Source of the DNA: an uncultured Pelagibacteraceae bacterium
Lineage (GTDB): Bacteria; Pseudomonadota; Alphaproteobacteria; Pelagibacterales; Pelagibacteraceae
Direction of reading: 5' to 3'
Assembly (NCBI GenBank): GCA_902590755.1
Contig: CACIYA010000002.1
Coordinates: 1-44,872, forward strand
Length of the DNA stretch: 44,872 nt
Of this stretch, positions 1-9,632 are shown piece after piece; positions within the stretch are counted from its first letter, which is position 1, and each line of letters starts with the position of its first letter. The notes beneath the pieces are model-generated. The model had not been told where the DNA came from and did not search any database. It saw nothing but the letters and a program-made list of their open reading frames with translations. Both the position numbers and the translations under genes were made by a program.

Positions 1-1231
1 TATTAGCTAATATTCCTTTTGGCTTGAAGACCATGATAAGCACCATGGCACCTCCAAAAGCAATCATTCTATATTGTTCTAAATCTCTGAAAATTTCTGT
101 TATTCCAATTAAAAAAATTGAGGCAAGAACTACTCCAGTTTGAGAACCCATTCCACCAAGCACTACAATCGCAACAATAATTGCGGACTCGATAAAAGTA
201 AAACTTTCTGGACTTATAAAAGCTTGCCTAGTAGCAAAAAATGATCCAGCAAATCCTCCAAACATAGCACCAATGGCAAATGCTGTAAGTTTGGTATTAG
301 TGGGGTTTACCCCCAAAGACTTACATGCAATTTCATCCTCTCGTAAAGCCTCCCAAGCTCTTCCAACTGGTAATTTTCTTATCTTCAACGTGAAGTAATT
401 AGTAATTAATGCTAGTACTAAAATTAAATAATATAAAAAAATTATCCTATGCATGGTAGAATATTCTAGGCCAAAGAAAGTGTGAAAACTCATCTCACCT
501 TCATCTGGTGATCTTTTAAAAGGTAATCCAAAGAATGAAGGTCTAGGAATTCCGGTAATACCGTCTGGACCATTTGTAACTTCGTACCAATTTATTAAAA
601 TTATTCTTATAATTTCACCAAAACCTAAGGTAACTATCGCTAAATAATCGCCTCTTAATCTTAAAACTGGGAAACCTAATAAAATTCCGAAAAACGCAGC
701 AAATAGTCCAGCTAAAGGTAAACAAATCCAAAATGACCAACCAAAGGTAGTTGCGATTAGTGCGTAAGAATAAGCACCAACAGCATAAAAAGCTACATAT
801 CCTAAATCAAGAAGACCAGCTAAACCTACAACAATATTTAAACCCCATCCTAACATGATGTATGTTAAAATCATTATAGCTACATCCATAAAATATCTGT
901 CTGTAAATGGTAGAAATGGGAACACTACGGCAAAAAGAATTCCGGTTATCGCAAAATGTTTAGCTTTATCTTCAGTAATACTTGAGAACTTTGATGTAAA
1001 AGTAGACAACAGTTTAAACTCTGTCTTTCTTGCAGAATTAATATTTATTAAAAATCTTCCTAAAACACACAAACCTACAAGTAAAAAAACTACTCCCCAT
1101 TGCGGTGTAATAAATAATCCCTCACCTTTAGAAGCAGTTCGAAGTCCAACAATAGGCCCAAATAAAGCTAACGCTATTAAACCAGTAAATAAACTATCTT
1201 TGAATGATTTAATTATATCTTGTTTTTCCAT
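1..1231 (-). CDS. livM: Branched-chain amino acid ABC transporter permease, LivM-like (partial, runs off the left edge)
   Basis: Open minus-strand frame from ATG at 1229-1231 (MEKQDIIKSFKDSLFTGLIALALFGPIVG...), overlapping the upstream livH stop; LivM-like membrane protein; no stop before position 1. Confidence 0.85.
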   Translation of the reverse strand, partial: MEKQDIIKSFKDSLFTGLIALALFGPIVGLRTASKGEGLFITPQWGVVFLLVGLCVLGRFLININSARKTEFKLLSTFTSKFSSITEDKAKHFAITGILFAVVFPFLPFTDRYFMDVAIMILTYIMLGWGLNIVVGLAGLLDLGYVAFYAVGAYSYALIATTFGWSFWICLPLAGLFAAFFGILLGFPVLRLRGDYLAIVTLGFGEIIRIILINWYEVTNGPDGITGIPRPSFFGLPFKRSPDEGEMSFHTFFGLEYSTMHRIIFLYYLILVLALITNYFTLKIRKLPVGRAWEALREDEIACKSLGVNPTNTKLTAFAIGAMFGGFAGSFFATRQAFISPESFTFIESAIIVAIVVLGGMGSQTGVVLASIFLIGITEIFRDLEQYRMIAFGGAMVLIMVFKPKGILAN

Positions 1232-2142
1232 TAGACTTTCTCAATGTCTGGTTTACCAAGAAAGCCTGTAGGGAAGAATATTAAGACAACAATTAAGACA
1301 CTGAAAGCTGCAACATCTTTATATTCAATTGAAACGTATCCTGACCACATTGTCTCGATCAGTCCAATAAGTAATCCGCCCAACATAGCACCAGGTAATG
1401 ATCCTATCCCACCTAGTACTGCAGCGGTAAACGCTTTAATCCCAGCTAAAAAACCAATGTAAAAGTCGATTACACCATAGTATAAAACAAACATCATTCC
1501 TGCTACTGATGCTAACGAAGATCCAATTATAAATGTAATTGAAATGGTTCTGTCAACATTGATCCCAAGCAAAGCCGTCATCGTTCTGTCTTGTTCACAT
1601 GCCCTCTGTGCTCTTCCTAAATCTGTTTTTGTTATTAAATAAGTAAATATTCCCATTAAAATAATTGTTAAGACAACAATGAAAATTTGAAGATAGCTAA
1701 CTGTAACAATAAACTCTGAGTTTTTAAAAAACTCAAGTCCGCCAGAAAACAGTGGTTGCATAGGTTTTACCCTAGCACCTTGAGCAACTTGTACATAATT
1801 TTGTAAAACAATTGACATTCCTAAAGCAGAAATAAGTGGTGCTAATCTAAAAGAACCTCTTAAAGGTTTATAAGCAAGTTTTTCTACTGTCCATCCATAA
1901 CAAGCAGTGAAAAGCATTGCTATCAATAAAACTAATAACAAAATTATTGGTAATGCCACTCCCGTTAAACCAAAGATTATAAATGAAATTAAAGCAACAA
2001 ATGCACCTATCATGAAAATATCTCCATGCGCAAAGTTGATCATACCTATGATTCCATAAACCATCGTATAACCTATTGCTATGAGTCCGTATATTGAACC
2101 TAAAGTAATCCCATTTACTAGTTGTTGTATAAAATATTCCAT
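1231..2142 (-). CDS. livH: Branched-chain amino acid ABC transporter permease LivH
   Basis: ORF protein MEYFIQQLVNGITLGSIYGLIAIGYTMVYGIIGMINFAHGDIFMIGAF is typical LivH. Confidence 0.93.
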   Translation of the reverse strand: MEYFIQQLVNGITLGSIYGLIAIGYTMVYGIIGMINFAHGDIFMIGAFVALISFIIFGLTGVALPIILLLVLLIAMLFTACYGWTVEKLAYKPLRGSFRLAPLISALGMSIVLQNYVQVAQGARVKPMQPLFSGGLEFFKNSEFIVTVSYLQIFIVVLTIILMGIFTYLITKTDLGRAQRACEQDRTMTALLGINVDRTISITFIIGSSLASVAGMMFVLYYGVIDFYIGFLAGIKAFTAAVLGGIGSLPGAMLGGLLIGLIETMWSGYVSIEYKDVAAFSVLIVVLIFFPTGFLGKPDIEKV

Positions 2143-2145
2143 TTG

Positions 2146-2910
2146 TTACTTGCTGACTCTTTTGTTTACGTTTTCAAGAGCTTTGGTGAACTTAGTAAAG
2201 AATTTTCCTTTTTTCAATTCATTAAGAACCTGCATATTTAGGCCTTTTGGCGTCTGTGAGTCTGCTACAAGCTTTTTATAACCTTGAGAAGATTTATTTA
2301 TAGCGTCTTGACTGAGAGCTAAAAATAATTCAGCAACATAGGTATCTGCAAATTTTTTATTAATACCTTTTTTAACAAGCCACTTAGAGCTTGTATTAAG
2401 TATTTCATAGTATGCAGCCATTAAGGAGGCGGTAGACCAAAATTTATAACTTAAATTTTCATTTCTTATTTCTAAAACCTTACCCAAATTTTTAAATATA
2501 TTTTTTACAAATTTGTTTGGTGGGCAAATTATTATAGGTCCTTTTTTAATTTCGATTGGAGGCAAAGGTGTTGCTCTTACAATATTTTTTATTTTTGTTA
2601 TTTTTTTTAGTTTTTTCAAATTTATTGTAGAAATTAAGCTTATAATTTTTTTATTTTTTGAAAAATTTAATTTAGGTAAAATCTGTAAACCAACATTAGG
2701 CGTTACTCCTAAAAAAACTACAGATGATTTGTTAATTATTTCTTGATTATCCTTCAAAACTTTCACAGATCTAAATTTTTTTGCTAATTTTTTAGCTATA
2801 TTTGCATTCCTTGAGGATATATAAATCTTCTTAACTTTTAATTTAGATTTAAAAATACCATAAATAATAGATGAAGATATTTTTCCAGTTCCAATGAATC
2901 CTAAAATCAT
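2146..2910 (-). CDS. proC: Pyrroline-5-carboxylate reductase family protein
   Basis: N-terminal Rossmann motif MILGFIGTGKISSSIIYGI; ProC-like C-terminal region (YYEILNTSSKWLVKKGI...GLNMQVL). Confidence 0.75.
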   Translation of the reverse strand: MILGFIGTGKISSSIIYGIFKSKLKVKKIYISSRNANIAKKLAKKFRSVKVLKDNQEIINKSSVVFLGVTPNVGLQILPKLNFSKNKKIISLISTINLKKLKKITKIKNIVRATPLPPIEIKKGPIIICPPNKFVKNIFKNLGKVLEIRNENLSYKFWSTASLMAAYYEILNTSSKWLVKKGINKKFADTYVAELFLALSQDAINKSSQGYKKLVADSQTPKGLNMQVLNELKKGKFFTKFTKALENVNKRVSK

Positions 2911-2915
2911 AAATC

Positions 2916-3989
2916 ATGCAGAATAACCAAGCTATCCCATTTAATAAAGAAAATTTTAAACAAATCTTTTCAATTAAATTTCTTTTAGTAATAGCTATTT
3001 CGGCTCCAAGTGCTTTGGTAGCCGATTATTTCAGTTTACCTCTAGCATGGTTTTTGGGTCCAATGATAGCCACATCGCTAGGTGCTTTAATGGGTTTAAA
3101 AATTAAAATACCAAGACTGATTTTGTCATCAATACTTATTGTATTAGGTTTATATATTGGAAATTATATCGACAAAGAATTATTCGCTAAAATTCACGAA
3201 TGGGCGTTAACTTCAATAATTATGTTAATTTACATAATATTAAGTATTCTAGTAGTCTCAATTTACTTACAAAAATTTTCAGGATATGAAAAAAAAACTT
3301 CTATCTTTTCTGCTGCCCCAGGAGCTTTAGGTCCATTAATGATTTTAGCTGAAGATCAAAAGACAGATCTAAGCCATGTAGCAACTGCTCATTTAATAAG
3401 GCTTATTATTATTGTTACTGTCTTTCCTTTTATTGTTAATAGTTATTATGATGAAAATTTTCTAACACTAGAACAAGAGATTTTTAAAGATCAAAATAAT
3501 ATTCATCTTGCTCTCTTAATTCTTTCCTCAATTGTTTTAATACTAATTTTTGATAAATTGAAAATTCCTGCTGCATTACTCGCAGGTACACTTGTAGCTA
3601 GTGGTTTATTACAAATTACTGAAATTGCATCATATCAAATATCGCCAAAAATTGTTGACTATTGTCTTTTAATCTTAGGAGCCTCTGTTGGTTGTAGATT
3701 TGCAGACAAAACTTTTAACGAAGTTGCTAAAAACACTTTTCATAGTTTTATAGCTACTTTCCTGTTGGTAGCTTTAGGTTTATTGGCTGCATTCGCTGCT
3801 AGTTTAATCATTGATAAGAATTTTTTCACCTTGCTTTTATCTTACTGTCCAGGTGGAATTTATGAAGTTGCAGTTATTGCTATTTTTTTTAATTTAGATC
3901 CAGAATTTGTTTCTTTTCACCATATAATTAGATTATTAATGATACTTTTTGTTGTCCCCGTAATATTGAGATTTTTGAAAAAGACCTGA
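2916..3989 (+). CDS. AbrB family (PF05145-type) membrane protein / putative transporter
   Basis: Two-repeat hydrophobic protein with PLAWFLGPMIATSLGALMGL and SYCPGGIYEVAVIA, typical of the AbrB/'ammonia monooxygenase' membrane duplication family. Confidence 0.75.
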   Translation: MQNNQAIPFNKENFKQIFSIKFLLVIAISAPSALVADYFSLPLAWFLGPMIATSLGALMGLKIKIPRLILSSILIVLGLYIGNYIDKELFAKIHEWALTSIIMLIYIILSILVVSIYLQKFSGYEKKTSIFSAAPGALGPLMILAEDQKTDLSHVATAHLIRLIIIVTVFPFIVNSYYDENFLTLEQEIFKDQNNIHLALLILSSIVLILIFDKLKIPAALLAGTLVASGLLQITEIASYQISPKIVDYCLLILGASVGCRFADKTFNEVAKNTFHSFIATFLLVALGLLAAFAASLIIDKNFFTLLLSYCPGGIYEVAVIAIFFNLDPEFVSFHHIIRLLMILFVVPVILRFLKKT

Positions 3990-4040
3990 ATTAAACAACT
4001 AATTTTTGACATTAAGGAAAAATCAATTTAATTTTTTTAT

Positions 4041-4427
4041 ATGTCTAATATTTTTGACTTGCTTGGAAGGATATTAATTTCATCTTTGTTTTTAATCTCA
4101 GCCTATAATAAGTTATTTAGTATAGATGGAACTATGGGATGGATGGAAGGTTATGGTGTACCTGGATTATTAATTTATCCTACAATAGTTCTTGAAATTA
4201 TTTTACCTTTGTTTGTAATTGTTGGTTACAAAGCAAGAACATCTTCTGCCCTTTTAGCTATATTTTGTATTCTTACTGCTTTTATATTTCATTTTGATTT
4301 CTCTGAACAAATTCAATTAATTTTATTTTTAAAAAATATTTCATTAGCTGGGGGATTTTTATTTATAGTAGCTAACGGAACAAAAGACTGGTCAATCGAT
4401 AGAAAAAAGAAATACGTCAGGTTATAA
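4041..4427 (+). CDS. DoxX family membrane protein
   Basis: GRILISSLFLISAYNKL...GYGVPG...LEIILPLFVIVGYKAR pattern of DoxX. Confidence 0.8.
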   Translation: MSNIFDLLGRILISSLFLISAYNKLFSIDGTMGWMEGYGVPGLLIYPTIVLEIILPLFVIVGYKARTSSALLAIFCILTAFIFHFDFSEQIQLILFLKNISLAGGFLFIVANGTKDWSIDRKKKYVRL

Positions 4428-4462
4428 AAAAAAACCCCGCATTTAACACGCGGGGTTTTTTA
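4428..4462. terminator. Bidirectional intrinsic terminator between convergent genes
   Basis: Perfect 11-bp stem AAAAACCCCGC (4430-4440) / GCGGGGTTTTT (4450-4460), A/T tracts on both sides, between convergent doxX and the barrel protein. Confidence 0.9.
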
Positions 4463-4483
4463 AATTAAAACAGTATAAGTTAA

Positions 4484-5131
4484 TTAAAACTTATAACCTA
4501 TTGAGAATCTACCAGCTAAATCTTCAAGATCGGCGTTAACGTCGTTCCCTAATGATGAAGCTTCGTATTCTTCAAAGTCTGTATAAGTAAACTCACCTTT
4601 GTAGTACAAACCTGCGAAAGGTAGATCACCTTTTAAACCAAGACCAATGCTTGCTCCAAATAAATCTTGATTTGGATAAGTTGATCCTGAGTTAAGTGAT
4701 TCTAAAGTAGTTAATGTTACGTGTTGTATTCCAGCGGAAACGTATCCTTGACCTCCGAATACATTGAATCCAGATAAAGGAATATCAACATAAACTTTAA
4801 TAACATCATCTAATTCAGCTGCTGCTTTATACGTTCCTGTATCACCTTCTGAGTTTGTGTCAGACCGTGATTTACTTCCTACATCTCTTGTAGGGATGTA
4901 AGAAAGACCGAATGCAAAACCGTTGTCGGATACTGCTTCGATAAATACTTCAGGAACTAAAGCTTCTTCCGAATGAGAACCGGCATTTATCTCACCGCTT
5001 TGTCTAGTGATCTCATCACCATCAGCGTCGAACATGTGTAATGCTCCAGAAATACCAATTCCAATTTCAGCCTTAGCAGAAATAGTTGTAACTAAAAATA
5101 ATGAACTAACTATAGCTATTAGTTTTTTCAT
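4484..5131 (-). CDS. Outer-membrane beta-barrel protein (porin-like) with signal peptide
   Basis: ORF 4484-5179; likely start at internal Met (5131) giving MKKLIAIVSSLFLVTTISAKAEIGIGISG signal peptide; C-terminal GRFSIGYKF ends in Phe as in OMP barrels. Confidence 0.75.
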   Translation of the reverse strand: MKKLIAIVSSLFLVTTISAKAEIGIGISGALHMFDADGDEITRQSGEINAGSHSEEALVPEVFIEAVSDNGFAFGLSYIPTRDVGSKSRSDTNSEGDTGTYKAAAELDDVIKVYVDIPLSGFNVFGGQGYVSAGIQHVTLTTLESLNSGSTYPNQDLFGASIGLGLKGDLPFAGLYYKGEFTYTDFEEYEASSLGNDVNADLEDLAGRFSIGYKF

Positions 5132-5277
5132 AATTGTCCTTAATTTATAAATTAACGATAAACTTATGTACCAAATCAAACATGAATCACAAGAAAATAA
5201 GGAGCCAAAAAGAGGGATTTAAAAAAGGTAATTCTGAAAAAACCCAATAAAATCAACCTTTTAGAGTGATATATTTA

Positions 5278-6789
5278 TCACACTGAAGAGGTAAATTTAG
5301 ACTTAAAACTCCTAAAAATCTGCCACCCAACAATGAAAATTATGATCAGCATGATTATTAATGTTAAAGGCCTTTCCCATAAAAAACTCCAACTTCCATC
5401 ACTAATTAAAAGAGATCTTCTTAGATTTTCTTCCATAAGTCCACCTAAAACAAAAGCTAGAATTAGAGGTGGCATAGGAAAATCATACAATCTTAAAACT
5501 GTCGCAACAACAGCTATTCCTATCATCATATAAATATCGAAGTTATTGAAAGACATTAAATAAATTCCTGTAACCGAAAAGAATAGAATTAAAGGAATTA
5601 AAAATGTTCTCGGCGTAGCAAGAACCCTAGCAATATAAGGTATAAGTGGAAGATTTAAAATTAATAGAATAACCATTCCAATATACATTGACATTATTAC
5701 CGACCAAAAAATCTCAGGATTAGTTTGATACAATCTTGGACCTGGTTGAATTCCAAATCCTAAAAGAGCTCCTAACATCACTGCAGTAGTACCACTTCCA
5801 GGAATTCCTAGTGTTAAAAGTGGAACAAAAGATCCTGAGCACGCTGCGTTATTTGCAGTTTCAGGTGCCGCTAAACCATTTACACTGCCTTTTCCAAATT
5901 TCTGTTTTTCTTCGTCTTTTACAAAATTTCTCTCCATGCCATAGGCTAAAAAAGAGGCTATCGTAGAACCGGCTCCTGGAAGAACACCAATTATAAAGCC
6001 TAAAACAGAAGATCTTGGAATAGTTGTGATCATTTTTTTCGTTTCCTCTTTATCTAATTTTATAGACCCTAATTGTGATAAAGAGATCTGTTTAGCTACT
6101 CTAGTTGGGTCATTAGCTTTAAAAATTATTGTTAAAGCTTCACTCATTGCAAATGTTGCCATAACTACTAAAACAAAGCTTATTCCGTCTGATAGGTTCA
6201 TGTTTTGAAAAGTAAATCTAGGTATGTCAGAAAGTGTATCCTGACCTACACTTGCTAGCATTAAACCTAAAACAACCATCATCATTGCTTTTAAAAAATG
6301 TCCTTTGGCTGAAAAAGCAGATACAGCTGTCAAACCTAATATCATTAAACCAAAATAATCTGGTGATCTAAAAGCTAAACTTACTTTGGATAAACTTGGT
6401 GCTGCGATTAAAAGAAATATTGCAGCAATAGTTCCGCCTGCAAAAGAACTATATGCAGCAATTGCCAAAGCCTTTCCAGCTTTTCCTTGTTGTGCCATTG
6501 GATATCCATCAAATGAGGTTGCTACCGTCCCTGGTATCCCTGGTGCATTAATTAAAATTGATGATGTAGATCCACCAAAAACTGCACCATAATAAACGCC
6601 TGCCATTAAAATCAAGCCTGTTGACGGTTCAAAGCCATAAGTAATAGGTATCATTAATGCTATTGCAGTCATTGGTCCTAGACCTGGAAGCATTCCAATT
6701 ATTGTTCCAGCGAAACAACCAATCATAACCATCATTAAATTTTTAATTGAAAAAGCTGTTTCTAATCCAATGAGTATTCCTTCGATCAT
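5278..6789 (-). CDS. tctA: Tripartite tricarboxylate transporter large permease TctA
   Basis: GCFAGTIIGMLPGLGPMTAIALMIPITYGFEPSTGLILMAGVYYGAVFGGSTSSILINAPG is diagnostic for TctA. Confidence 0.95.
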   Translation of the reverse strand: MIEGILIGLETAFSIKNLMMVMIGCFAGTIIGMLPGLGPMTAIALMIPITYGFEPSTGLILMAGVYYGAVFGGSTSSILINAPGIPGTVATSFDGYPMAQQGKAGKALAIAAYSSFAGGTIAAIFLLIAAPSLSKVSLAFRSPDYFGLMILGLTAVSAFSAKGHFLKAMMMVVLGLMLASVGQDTLSDIPRFTFQNMNLSDGISFVLVVMATFAMSEALTIIFKANDPTRVAKQISLSQLGSIKLDKEETKKMITTIPRSSVLGFIIGVLPGAGSTIASFLAYGMERNFVKDEEKQKFGKGSVNGLAAPETANNAACSGSFVPLLTLGIPGSGTTAVMLGALLGFGIQPGPRLYQTNPEIFWSVIMSMYIGMVILLILNLPLIPYIARVLATPRTFLIPLILFFSVTGIYLMSFNNFDIYMMIGIAVVATVLRLYDFPMPPLILAFVLGGLMEENLRRSLLISDGSWSFLWERPLTLIIMLIIIFIVGWQIFRSFKSKFTSSV

Positions 6790-7256
6790 CCCATAATTCC
6801 TATATATTGTAAAAATGGATCACGAAGATAAATATTTAATAGTCCATGAAGGAGATACATAAATATTGCTACAAAAGGAAATGATAAAAGAAATATCCAT
6901 AACCACTTCCTCTCACCCAAAACAATGTAAGATAAAACTAAAAAAATTGAAGTTGATAGAAAATATCCTACTCTTAAAATTGTTAGTCCGTACAAAATCA
7001 TAAGTATAACCAACGTGATTGTTTTTTTATAATCTAGAACTGTTAAGTCTACATTTGAAGGTCTTGTTTCTGGCAAAAGAACGTAAAGTGCAGAAAATAT
7101 TAAACCTGCATAGCCTAAATAAATTGGAAACGTTTTCGCGTTGAATGCTGCATTTTCATCAAAAGCAAAGACTTGAATTTGATGCGCTGTATAAAGATAA
7201 AATCCTGAAAAAATAAAAAAGAGCAGTGAAATAATCTTTGATGGACTAATTTTCAC
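6786..7256 (-). CDS. tctB: Tripartite tricarboxylate transporter small permease TctB
   Basis: Four-TM small protein immediately upstream of tctA with 4-nt overlap. Confidence 0.85.
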   Translation of the reverse strand: MKISPSKIISLLFFIFSGFYLYTAHQIQVFAFDENAAFNAKTFPIYLGYAGLIFSALYVLLPETRPSNVDLTVLDYKKTITLVILMILYGLTILRVGYFLSTSIFLVLSYIVLGERKWLWIFLLSFPFVAIFMYLLHGLLNIYLRDPFLQYIGIMG

Positions 7257-7274
7257 TGCTCTTTCCTTAACTAT

Positions 7275-8267
7275 TTATTTAATTACGCCTAAATTTTTTA
7301 ACAATCCAGTCATTTCAACTGTTTGTTTTTCTAAAAATTTAACGAATTTTTTGTCTGGGTTGTAAATATTAACCCATGCATTTCTTTTTCTTACTGCTTC
7401 CCATTCAGGTGTTTTTTGAACATCGCCTAACATTTTAGCAATTTTTTTTCTCTCACCATCACTCATACCTGGAGGGCCAAAGAAACCTCTCCAATTTACG
7501 AAGATAGCATTAGTACCTTGCTCTTTTAATGTTGGAACATCTGGAGCATCAGCAACTCTTTTTGGAGCTGTAATACCAAGAATTTTAACTTGATCTCTAG
7601 CACCCATTACTTCTCCTAAACCAGTTGAAAGAATTTGAGTTTCACCTGATAAAAGTCCAGCTAACGCTTTTCCACCTGCATCGTAAGGAATATAAACAAC
7701 ATCATTTGGATTGGCACCAGCTTCTTTAAATGCTAATGCACCAATTAAATGGTCCATACTTCCTCTAACAGATCCACCAGCCATTTTTACTGACTTTGGA
7801 TTAGCTTTATAAGCAGCAACTACATCTTTCCAAGAGTTATATGGTGAATTTTTTGCAGCAACGATTGCACCATAATCACCAATAACACCAGCTATTGGCA
7901 CAACATCTTTATAAGATGTAACCTTAGCTGCATTTTTCTTGTCAACATAACCAGAGTGTCTAGTTATTGATCTAAGAACTAATGGAGTAGATTGAACTAA
8001 AATCGTATCTGAAGGTTTAGTATTTATCATGTATGATAAAGCTTTTCCTCCACCACCACCTGACATATTTTCAAATGATGCACTATTTAAAAAACCAGCT
8101 TTAGTTAAAGCTTCACCTGTTCCTCTAGCAGTTCCGTCCCAACCACCACCGGCACCACCACCAATTACAAAATGTAATTTGTCAGTCGCGAAAGAAGTGT
8201 TTGAAACTGATGTTAAAAGGACAGTAGCAAAAACTAGGCTGATAAGTTTTTTGAACTTATTAAACAT
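7275..8267 (-). CDS. tctC: Tripartite tricarboxylate transporter substrate-binding protein TctC
   Basis: Signal peptide followed by HFVIGGGAGGGWDGTARGTGEAL; TctC/Bug family; adjacent to tctBA. Confidence 0.9.
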   Translation of the reverse strand: MFNKFKKLISLVFATVLLTSVSNTSFATDKLHFVIGGGAGGGWDGTARGTGEALTKAGFLNSASFENMSGGGGGKALSYMINTKPSDTILVQSTPLVLRSITRHSGYVDKKNAAKVTSYKDVVPIAGVIGDYGAIVAAKNSPYNSWKDVVAAYKANPKSVKMAGGSVRGSMDHLIGALAFKEAGANPNDVVYIPYDAGGKALAGLLSGETQILSTGLGEVMGARDQVKILGITAPKRVADAPDVPTLKEQGTNAIFVNWRGFFGPPGMSDGERKKIAKMLGDVQKTPEWEAVRKRNAWVNIYNPDKKFVKFLEKQTVEMTGLLKNLGVIK

Positions 8268-8333
8268 TATTTCCCCCTGTGTTTATTAATTATTCATATT
8301 AAAATAAATAACTTGTCGTGAGTCAACTAAGTA

Positions 8334-9230
8334 TTAATGAAAAAAAGTTCCTCTTATTCTAAGCAATTCTCTAGATAACCCAGAATGCTCTTTAAAAGCT
8401 TTTCTTCCATGCAACCAAAAATAGTTATTAGAGAAAATTGTCGATCCAACAGATAGTGGAAAGCTTATTTTATTTTTACTTTGTTCTAAAGCGTCTGATA
8501 ATTTTTGTAAAAATAGACCTTGTTTCATATTTTTGGGTTCAGGAAATTGATCAATGTAAGAGATGGTAGGTTTACCATTTTTATCTTTTGAAAATACGGG
8601 ATGCTCTACTTTATAGTCAACATTTTTACTTTTAGGTGATCCCCAAACAAAATCTTCTTGTCCAACAGGATCTTTGCTTAAATCCTCCAAATGTTCCCAA
8701 TCATCTAAATGTAAAATAACGCTTTCACCTCCACTTACGTTCTGTTCTTCCATTTTTGTCATTATTAACCAATCAGTTTTCTCTTTTACATAAGTTCCGT
8801 CAGTATGAAGATCTAAATTTGTATATGCCTTCCTTAAATAAGAGTCGCTATTGTCTTGGTGTTTTACATAAAATCTTGCGTAATATTTCCCTGACATAGA
8901 GTCAAAGTTTGGATTGCCAACTAAATAAGCGAGTCCTGTTGAAAGCTTGACTAAAAAATCTTTATCAAATTTCTTATTTTTAATATCAGGCTCAACGATA
9001 GCAGTCCCAGTTTTTCGATCATTAAGAATTTCACTTAAAGTTTTACTAAGTTTATTTTGAAATACCTCATCTAGGCTTTTTGCCAAACTAAATCTAGAAA
9101 ATGGCTTGTATTCTAAAGATAAAATTGAATGTTTTTTAAAAGGAAAAATCAATCTATCAAGGTCGCTTTCATTTAACTTAATTACACGAACTCTTTTAGA
9201 ATCATTATGATCTGAAATCAAAAAACTCAT
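8334..9230 (-). CDS. glaH: CsiD/GlaH-type Fe(II)/2-oxoglutarate-dependent glutarate 2-hydroxylase
   Basis: Strong remembered similarity to E. coli GlaH: LEYKPFSRFSLAKSLDEV, MSGKYYARFYVKHQDNSDSYLRKAYTNLDLHTDGTYV, EQNVSGGESVILHLDDWEHL; HxD (LHTDG) plus distal His (FWLHGR) and Arg (RELLRIRG). Confidence 0.88.
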   Translation of the reverse strand: MSFLISDHNDSKRVRVIKLNESDLDRLIFPFKKHSILSLEYKPFSRFSLAKSLDEVFQNKLSKTLSEILNDRKTGTAIVEPDIKNKKFDKDFLVKLSTGLAYLVGNPNFDSMSGKYYARFYVKHQDNSDSYLRKAYTNLDLHTDGTYVKEKTDWLIMTKMEEQNVSGGESVILHLDDWEHLEDLSKDPVGQEDFVWGSPKSKNVDYKVEHPVFSKDKNGKPTISYIDQFPEPKNMKQGLFLQKLSDALEQSKNKISFPLSVGSTIFSNNYFWLHGRKAFKEHSGLSRELLRIRGTFFH

Positions 9231-9287
9231 TTAATTAATAGTGCCCATGATCCATAAAACAATAAAAATTGCTAATATCGGTTCCAT
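9231..9287 (-). CDS. Candidate 18-aa membrane microprotein (MEPILAIFIVLWIMGTIN)
   Basis: Minus-strand ATG at 9285-9287 to TAA at 9231-9233, directly abutting the glaH ATG (9228-9230); single hydrophobic segment; only a weak SD-like sequence. Confidence 0.35.
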   Translation of the reverse strand: MEPILAIFIVLWIMGTIN

Positions 9288-9305
9288 TTTTAATTTTACC
9301 ACAAA

Positions 9306-9632
9306 TCAAATGTTAGTCAAAAAACTTAATAAAATTGCCGAAGCAATAGTAGGAATCACTAAATTTTTTTTAGATATTATAAATATAGCAATACAAGTGA
9401 AGAATACTATCAGTCTTATTGTTAGCGCTGATTCAGCTAAAACTCCAGCAGGAAATATTATCATTCTTCCAAGTAATGCAGCCAAAGTTGAGTAAGCAAC
9501 ACAATTAAACCATTTAAAAATTTTTGATTTCACACTAACTTTTTGTGAGGTAACTGCTCCCATGAATCTAGATATATATGTAGCAATTGAAGTTGCTATA
9601 ATTGCAAAAATTATAATTTGACTACTTAACAT
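9306..9632 (-). CDS. azlD: AzlD family branched-chain amino acid export subunit
   Basis: ORF 9306-9656, likely start at internal Met MLSSQIIIFAIIATSIATYISRFMG; adjacent to azlC. Confidence 0.85.
   Translation of the reverse strand: MLSSQIIIFAIIATSIATYISRFMGAVTSQKVSVKSKIFKWFNCVAYSTLAALLGRMIIFPAGVLAESALTIRLIVFFTCIAIFIISKKNLVIPTIASAILLSFLTNI

Noticed and set aside
855-1271. Plus-strand ORF of 138 aa
   Set aside because: Antisense to the well-supported livM/livH permease genes; composition not like a real protein
8029-8289. Plus-strand ORF with proline-rich run (FPPPPPDI...)
   Set aside because: Shadow of Gly-rich codons of tctC on the opposite strand
9241-9495. Plus-strand ORF of 84 aa
   Set aside because: Antisense to azlD and the gap before glaH; no recognisable motifs
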